Below, piece after piece: positions 37,820-42,035 of a DNA stretch of 42,035 nucleotides. The notes under the pieces were generated by a model. It was not told where the DNA came from. It ran no database searches and saw nothing but the letters and a program-made list of their open reading frames with translations. Every line of letters begins with the position of its first letter. Within the stretch, counting starts at the first letter, position 1. The stretch lies in NCBI GenBank assembly GCA_035512495.1, contig DATKDW010000015.1, forward strand, positions 1 to 42,035. The letters are read 5' to 3'. Position numbers and translations under genes: made by a program. Source of the stretch: Acidimicrobiales bacterium (GTDB lineage Bacteria; Actinomycetota; Acidimicrobiia; Acidimicrobiales; CADCSY01).

Positions 37820-37844
37820 GGCTCTCCCTCCGCCTCGGATTGGG

Positions 37845-39104
37845 TCAGCGCCCGCCGGTGCCGGCGTCGACGCTGTCGTCGATGGGCACCAGGGTGTCCT
37901 CGCCGGTCTCGTCGTCCTCCATCAGCACCCAGCCACACATCTCGGCGAGGATGGCCTCGCCGGAGCCGGGTCCGCTGGCGATGAGCTCGTCCTCCGGTCG
38001 GAGGACCTCCCGCCCCCCCGGTCGGTAGACGTAGCGACCGCCTCGGCGGATGGCCAGGATGTGGAAGCCGGGGTCGATGTCGAGTCGCAGGTCGGCGAGG
38101 CTGGAGCCGTCGACCCGGGATCCCTCGCCCACGGGGATCCGCATGACGACCTCGTCGGCGTCACCGAGGGCGATGGAGACGATGGGATGGACCTCCTCGC
38201 GTCGCTCGATGAGCCAGACCATCTGCTGGGCGGCGTCGCCGAGGTCCTCGGCCGACTGGGCCAGGTGGAGCAGGCCTCGGAGGGGCGACGGATCGAGGAA
38301 CTCAGCCGACGAGCGCAGCACCCAGATCTCGAGGCGCTCCTTCATCTCGTCGAGGCGGTCCTCGAGGTGGTTCACCTCGGCGGCGAGGCCGACGTCGCGG
38401 TGCACCAGGGCGGACCAGGCAAGGCCCACGCAGGTCGTGGAGATGTTCTTCATCTCCACCAGCACGTCGACGGCGCGGTCGAGGTCGGTGGTGACGACCT
38501 CCTCGGGCGGCGCAGGCGGGTCCCAGTCGGGAGCGCCGGCCAGCTGGCGCAGGCGCGGGATGCCTGCCGGCGAGCCGTGGAGGAACAGCACGTCGCCCGG
38601 CAGCAGGACCTCCTCGCCGCCGACGTCGGTGATCCAGTCGCGCTCGCGGTGGATGGCCACCACCCGCATGCCGGCCACCACCGGCAGCTCGAAGTCGCAC
38701 AGCAGCCGGTGGGCGAAGTGCGAGCCCTCACGCAGCAGCACCCGGTGGGCGACCTCCTCGGCCCCCGACAGGTCGGCCACCAGCTCGCGGGGGATGCCGA
38801 GGCGGTGGGTCACGATGCGGGAGATGTCGACCGCAGCGTTTCCCATGCGTTCGATGGAGGAGATGATCTGCAGCACCGACGCCATGGCGTCGGCCTCGCG
38901 GGGCCCTCGGGCGGCGATGACGCACACCGCCCGCATCTCGTGCACCAGGACCGTGAGGCGGTCCTCCAGCTCGTCGACCTCCTCGGCCATCTCGAGGTCG
39001 CCGAAGTACACCGAGGCGTAGGCGAGGTCGAGCATGAGCTCGAAGGTGTCCTTGGACTCCGAGAGCATGGTCCGAAGGTTCCGAGGTCTGTCGTCCACAG
39101 TCAC
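37845..39104 (-). CDS. Tandem PhoU-like/RCK_C regulatory protein
   Basis: A 419-residue soluble protein with an internal duplication. PhoU-like helices (about 10-110, ...ELEDRLTVLVHEMRAV..., IISSIERMGNAAVDISRI) are followed by a TrkA-C/RCK_C domain (about 120-195, PVVAGMRVVAIHRERDWITDVG, DVLFLHG). Then come a second PhoU-like unit (about 215-330, HLEDRLDEMKERLEIWV, LAQSAEDLGDAAQQMVWLIE) and a second RCK_C (about 340-410, DPGFHILAIRRGGRYVYRPGG). PhoU-RCK_C proteins are regulatory partners of cation transporters, and the MgtE/SLC41-type transporter lies 19 bases upstream on the same strand, so it is probably its cytosolic regulator. Start: GTG 39104, or GTG 39098 which has GGAG at better spacing. 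Ligand unknown; nucleotides or metal ions are candidates. Confidence 0.85.
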   Translation of the reverse strand: MTVDDRPRNLRTMLSESKDTFELMLDLAYASVYFGDLEMAEEVDELEDRLTVLVHEMRAVCVIAARGPREADAMASVLQIISSIERMGNAAVDISRIVTHRLGIPRELVADLSGAEEVAHRVLLREGSHFAHRLLCDFELPVVAGMRVVAIHRERDWITDVGGEEVLLPGDVLFLHGSPAGIPRLRQLAGAPDWDPPAPPEEVVTTDLDRAVDVLVEMKNISTTCVGLAWSALVHRDVGLAAEVNHLEDRLDEMKERLEIWVLRSSAEFLDPSPLRGLLHLAQSAEDLGDAAQQMVWLIERREEVHPIVSIALGDADEVVMRIPVGEGSRVDGSSLADLRLDIDPGFHILAIRRGGRYVYRPGGREVLRPEDELIASGPGSGEAILAEMCGWVLMEDDETGEDTLVPIDDSVDAGTGGR

Positions 39105-39123
39105 TCCAGGGTAGGCCGCCCCG

Positions 39124-40389
39124 TCAACCGATGCCGACGGCGACGATGGCGAGGATCAGGGCGAAGGCGCCGACGAGGTCGACCGACGAGGTGACGAGCG
39201 GGATGCCGTAGGTGTCGGGGTCGACGTGCAGGCGAAGGGCGGCGAGGGCGCCGTAGTACGCCACGAGCACCACGAAGCAGGTGGCGAGGACGCCGCCGAT
39301 GAGGGTCACGCCCAGCATGCGGAGCCAACCGGGGCTGGCCAGCCCGGTCACGACGGCCCCGATGTCGACCACCACCGAGACCAGCACGAACAGCGGCACG
39401 GCGAGGACGAACGTCAGGGCGATGTCGCTGCGCGCCCGCCCCTCCGGCACCCGGCTGGCCCGGATGGTGCCCAGGTGGAGGGCACTGGTGAGGCGGCTGG
39501 AGAGGATCCCCCCGAGTGCGCCGGCGCTGGCCAGGAACGGGGGTACCACGATCAGCAGCGCAGGGAACTCGATGAAGCTGTCCAGCCGCTTCTCGATGGT
39601 GATGCCGGCGACGAGTCCGACGAGGCCGGCCAACAGGACGACGGGGAGCGACTCGATGAGGACGCGGTGGAGGATCACCAGCTTCGAGCGCAGGCCGATC
39701 ACCAAGGTGGTCAGCGAGAGCGCCGTGAGGACGGTGGCGAGCACGGGAGTGACGACGTCGATGCTCACCAGCAGCGTGGAGAGGAAGATCGCGGGAAGCG
39801 TCACCATGTCGCCCGCTGCGGTGATGACCGGGGCCATCACGTTGTCCATGTCCCAGCCCTTGCGGACCGAGCCGGCCGCCAGGGCCACGGTGAGCACCAG
39901 CACCACGATCGACGACATGATCCCGGCGAGGACCGAGATGACCACCAGGTCGGGGATCGAGATCGTGCCGGGGAGCCCGAACGCGATCGCCACGCCCTTG
40001 GCCATGAACGCCAGCGCCAGTGCGGTCGAGAGCGAGAGGACCACAGAGGCGAGCACGTTCTGGCCGACGACGGTGTCCGGCCGGCGGCTCAGGCCGAAGG
40101 TGCCGGTGTGGATGGTGGTGCTGAGCCGGCTGCCGAGGGCGCCGAAGATCGTCCCCCGCATGCCGATGGCGGCCGGCACGAGCACGAGGAGGCCGGGAAG
40201 GGCGACCAGGGTCGACTCGATCGAGCCGAGGGTGAGACCGGCCACGAAGCTGGCCAGGAGCGAGACTCCCAAGGCCACCAGGCTCTGTCGGGCCCCGGCG
40301 AGGTCGGGTCCGAGGAGGCTGACCAGCCGTTGCAGGGGCCGGGGTCGCTGGAGCCCCTGCACGGGCACGGGTGGTCGCAGGCGGGGCAT
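39124..40389 (-). CDS. SLC41/MgtE-type divalent cation transporter with two MgtE repeats
   Basis: A 421-residue membrane protein with about ten hydrophobic segments and two copies of the MgtE membrane domain. The first has [25 protein letters not shown] and [17 protein letters not shown]; the second has [20 protein letters not shown] and [15 protein letters not shown]. The Asp in each second motif corresponds to the pore Asp of MgtE. There are no cytosolic N or CBS domains, unlike classical MgtE; the two-repeat layout is that of SLC41 and archaeal homologues. The separate PhoU/RCK_C protein may replace the missing gate. Mg2+ or another divalent ion is likely. No ribosome site is obvious before ATG 40389. 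Confidence 0.87.
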   Translation of the reverse strand: MPRLRPPVPVQGLQRPRPLQRLVSLLGPDLAGARQSLVALGVSLLASFVAGLTLGSIESTLVALPGLLVLVPAAIGMRGTIFGALGSRLSTTIHTGTFGLSRRPDTVVGQNVLASVVLSLSTALALAFMAKGVAIAFGLPGTISIPDLVVISVLAGIMSSIVVLVLTVALAAGSVRKGWDMDNVMAPVITAAGDMVTLPAIFLSTLLVSIDVVTPVLATVLTALSLTTLVIGLRSKLVILHRVLIESLPVVLLAGLVGLVAGITIEKRLDSFIEFPALLIVVPPFLASAGALGGILSSRLTSALHLGTIRASRVPEGRARSDIALTFVLAVPLFVLVSVVVDIGAVVTGLASPGWLRMLGVTLIGGVLATCFVVLVAYYGALAALRLHVDPDTYGIPLVTSSVDLVGAFALILAIVAVGIG

Positions 40390-40396
40390 CTCGGGA

Positions 40397-40417
40397 CCCG
40401 AGTCTGCCCGACTCGGG
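40397..40417. promoter_or_regulatory. Inverted repeat just upstream of the MgtE-type gene
   Basis: CCCGAGTC (40397-40404), spacer TGCCC, GACTCGGG (40410-40417), ending 8 bases before the ATG at 40389. It could be an operator or, in RNA, a hairpin masking the start. It does not resemble the long Mg2+-sensing leaders. Confidence 0.4.
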
Positions 40418-40453
40418 ACCGCGAGAGGGGCGCCCCCCGACCGGAGACGGTGC

Positions 40454-40459
40454 TACCGT
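40454..40459 (+). promoter_or_regulatory. -10 box TACCGT for the cold-shock gene
   Basis: TACCGT lies 63 bases after the divergent MgtE-type start and would give a leader of about 55 bases before GTG 40522. Leaders of this kind are common for cold-shock genes. Confidence 0.4.
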
Positions 40460-40521
40460 TCCGCGCCGACGAGCGGGTACGTGCAACAGGCCGACCCCAA
40501 CAGCACCAAGGGGGATCGGTT

Positions 40522-40722
40522 GTGGCAACCGGTACCGTCAAGTGGTTCAACGCGGAGAAGGGCTACGGGTTCATCCAACGTGAGGGTGGCTCCGACCTCT
40601 TCGTGCACTACACCGCCATCCAGGGCTCGGGCTACCGCTCCCTCGAGGAGGGCCAGGCCGTCGAGTTCGAGGTGACCCAGGGCCCCAAGGGCGACCAGGC
40701 CCAGAACGTGACGATGATATAG
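40522..40722 (+). CDS. Cold-shock domain protein
   Basis: A 66-residue CspA-family RNA/DNA-binding protein: [16 protein letters not shown] (RNP1 region) and [17 protein letters not shown] (RNP2 region, with Tyr where His/Ser is commoner after FVH), then [22 protein letters not shown]. It melts RNA structure and is usually constitutive or cold-induced. GTG 40522 has AAGGGGGA (40508-40515) six bases upstream. The larger open frame running in from the left is the shadow of the MgtE-type gene. The Nudix gene follows 11 bases after the stop and may be in the same unit. Confidence 0.95.
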   Translation: MATGTVKWFNAEKGYGFIQREGGSDLFVHYTAIQGSGYRSLEEGQAVEFEVTQGPKGDQAQNVTMI

Positions 40723-40733
40723 GGACCCCGTCC

Positions 40734-41459
40734 ATGGCCCCCGAGCTGGACGACCGGCTCCGGTCCGAGCTCACTGCGAACCTCGAGCGCCACGAACGCC
40801 TCGCCCTCCCCCTCGAGGGCAGGCGCCACGCCGCGGTGGCCGTCGTCGTGGTGGGCAGCGACGCCGAGCGCGACGGCGTCGACGCCCACCCCGCGGCCTC
40901 CGGCAACCTCGTCCACATCCCCGGCGCGGAAGGGATCGAGCTCACCGGGAGCGTGGCCGGCACCGCCGGCGGGCCCGCCGTGCTGCTCACCCGTCGGGCC
41001 GCCACGTTGCGGGCCCACGGCGGCCAGTGGGCGCTGCCCGGCGGCCGCATCGACCCGGGCGAGTCACCCGTGGACGCGGCCCGCCGCGAGCTGCTCGAGG
41101 AGCTGGCCCTCGACGTGGGCGAAGGGGAGGTCCTCGGCATCCTCGACGACTACGCCACCCGGTCGGGCTACGTGATCACCCCGTTCGTGCTCTGGGGTGG
41201 GCCCGACCCCCACATGGTGCCGGACCCCGCCGAGGTCCTGTCGGTGCACCGGATCGCCTTCCGGGAGCTGTGCCGGCCCGACTCCCCCCGGTTCGTCACC
41301 ATCCCCGAGTCGGACCGGCCGGTGGTCCAGCTGCCCATCGGCGGCGACCTCCTCCACGCACCGACCGGCGCCGTGCTCCTCCAGTTCCGGCGGGTCGCCA
41401 TCGAGGGCGTGACTGAGCGCGTAGCCGACTACGAGCAACCCGTCTTCGCCTGGCGTTGA
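40734..41459 (+). CDS. Nudix hydrolase (CoA pyrophosphatase/NudL-like)
   Basis: A 241-residue Nudix hydrolase. The Nudix box GGRIDPGESPVDAARRELLEEL (given as its pattern G-x5-E-x7-RELLEE) lies at about residues 103-124 with all metal-binding Glu present. VLLTRRAATLRAHGGQWALPGG before it matches the NudL/CoA-pyrophosphatase type (LLTxRxxxLRxHxGQxxxPGG), which hydrolyses CoA and related diphosphates. An insertion of about 35 residues (about 42-78, HPAASGNLVHIPGAEGIELT) interrupts the first strands and is unusual. The C-terminal region, ATRSGYVITPFVLW, is also NudL-like. ATG 40734 has no ribosome site; TATAGGGA just ahead may be a -10 box about 14-16 bases away. Confidence 0.85.
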   Translation: MAPELDDRLRSELTANLERHERLALPLEGRRHAAVAVVVVGSDAERDGVDAHPAASGNLVHIPGAEGIELTGSVAGTAGGPAVLLTRRAATLRAHGGQWALPGGRIDPGESPVDAARRELLEELALDVGEGEVLGILDDYATRSGYVITPFVLWGGPDPHMVPDPAEVLSVHRIAFRELCRPDSPRFVTIPESDRPVVQLPIGGDLLHAPTGAVLLQFRRVAIEGVTERVADYEQPVFAWR

Positions 41460-41483
41460 TCGAGCGCCGCTGCGCGGTTTAGG

Positions 41484-42035
41484 TCAGTGGGACAGCGACT
41501 CGGACGGCACGCCGACCTCCACGGTCCCCGCCTCGCCGTCGACGGTGACCAGGGCCCCATCGGGGATGGTGGTGGTCGCCACGCCGGTCCCGAGGACGCA
41601 CGGGATCCCGTACTCGCGGGACGCGATCGCAGGGTGCGACCCCATCCCGCCCGTGTCCGCCACGACCGCAGACGCCAGCCCGAACAGCGGCGTCCATGCA
41701 GGAGAGGTCATCACGCAGACGAGCACGTCGCCGGGCTCGAGGCGGTGGGCGTCGGCGAGGTCCAGGATGACGCGAGCGGGGCCCGTCACCACACCCCGCG
41801 ACACCCCGAGCCCCTGCACGCCGCTGCCCGTGGCCGGTGGTGAGGAGTCCTCGGGAGCCCCTTCGGCCCCGCCGATCACCTCCGGCGGGACGACGGTTCG
41901 CCATCGCTCGTGCGCGGCACGGCGCGACGCCACCAGCGGCCCGAGCTCGCCCTCCCCCGCCTCCACCTCGGCGGGCAACAGGAAGAGGATGTCCTCGGCG
42001 TCGGCGATCACGCCTCGCCGGGCCAACCCACGGCC
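41484..42035 (-). CDS. PEP-utilising-enzyme mobile-domain protein (5' end outside window)
   Basis: C-terminal part of a larger protein whose frame is open to the window edge. The sequence begins with LARRGVIADAEDILFLLPAEVEAG, the usual lead-in to the phosphohistidine domain, and has GVSRGVVTGPARV, LEPGDVLVCVMTSPAWTPLF and the swivelling phosphohistidine motif DTGGMGSHPAIASREYGIPCVLGT, with the His in GSHPA. This domain occurs in PEP synthase, pyruvate phosphate dikinase and rifampin phosphotransferase. The last of these (also called Rph-like) most often carries such a lead-in of EDxxFL. The ATP-binding domain must lie outside the window, so the exact enzyme is not decided. About 184 codons are visible here, convergent with the Nudix gene (24 bases between stops). 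Confidence 0.8.
   Translation of the reverse strand, partial: GRGLARRGVIADAEDILFLLPAEVEAGEGELGPLVASRRAAHERWRTVVPPEVIGGAEGAPEDSSPPATGSGVQGLGVSRGVVTGPARVILDLADAHRLEPGDVLVCVMTSPAWTPLFGLASAVVADTGGMGSHPAIASREYGIPCVLGTGVATTTIPDGALVTVDGEAGTVEVGVPSESLSH

Noticed and set aside
35345-37984. 879-codon plus-strand open frame
   Set aside because: Shadow of the dehydrogenase in another frame and of the deacylase on the other strand; high GC makes such frames long.

Overview
The window is about 70% G+C with GTG/ATG starts and dense, overlapping genes. The gene content points to a free-living actinobacterium, most likely of the Acidimicrobiia (Iamia/Ilumatobacter-like): a mycothiol S-conjugate amidase, two F420-type LLM oxidoreductases, a WS/DGAT wax-ester/triacylglycerol synthase, and several acyl-CoA and steroid-type CoA enzymes. 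No rRNA, tRNA, IS element, prophage or CRISPR array was seen, and no gene-free stretch exceeds about 250 bp. The lineage is inferred from content only.

Layout. 1-7.0 kb: partial dodecin, an anchored protein, a CHRD lipoprotein, then a lipid/steroid CoA group (acyl-CoA dehydrogenase; divergent FadD19-like ligase and Hsd4A-like dehydrogenase) and a DUF2254 membrane protein. 7.2-9.4 kb: a membrane PAS-GGDEF-EAL protein. 9.4-17.4 kb (minus strand): six overlapping genes encoding a branched-chain amino acid/amide (Liv-type) ABC importer with fused permeases and fused ATPases, followed by a GldA/GldF/GldG-like ABC-2 system. 17.5-25.3 kb: SnoaL-like protein, hydrolase, PAP2 phosphatase, WS/DGAT, LLM oxidoreductase, SDR, small proteins and an MFS exporter. 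25.3-30.6 kb: Cys-rich small protein, second LLM oxidoreductase, Pro-rich anchored protein coupled to a diguanylate cyclase, 51-residue protein and thiolase. 30.6-36.1 kb: nuclease lipoprotein, ChbG-like deacetylase, SCP2 protein, Mca, then NfeD-stomatin-glutamate dehydrogenase. 36.1-42 kb: N-acyl-D-amino-acid deacylase, PhoU/RCK_C protein, SLC41/MgtE-type transporter, cold-shock protein, Nudix hydrolase and a partial PEP-utilising-enzyme domain.

The most informative layer is promoter grammar. (i) About fourteen genes have a TANNNT -10 box 6-8 bases before the start codon, the geometry of leaderless transcripts. One of these places an ATC codon at the start position of a SnoaL-like gene. (ii) Three genes share TGTCACAC-N8-CANNNT, each exactly 29 bases before the start codon. 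The layout equals that of the mycobacterial RecA-independent (PafBC) damage promoter, with different bases in part of the upstream box. (iii) Four sites match T(A/C)AA(G/C)-N16-(C/T)CGA(A/T), a sigma28/FliA/WhiG-like promoter. They precede both c-di-GMP genes and two small proteins, suggesting one sigma28-type regulon tied to c-di-GMP.
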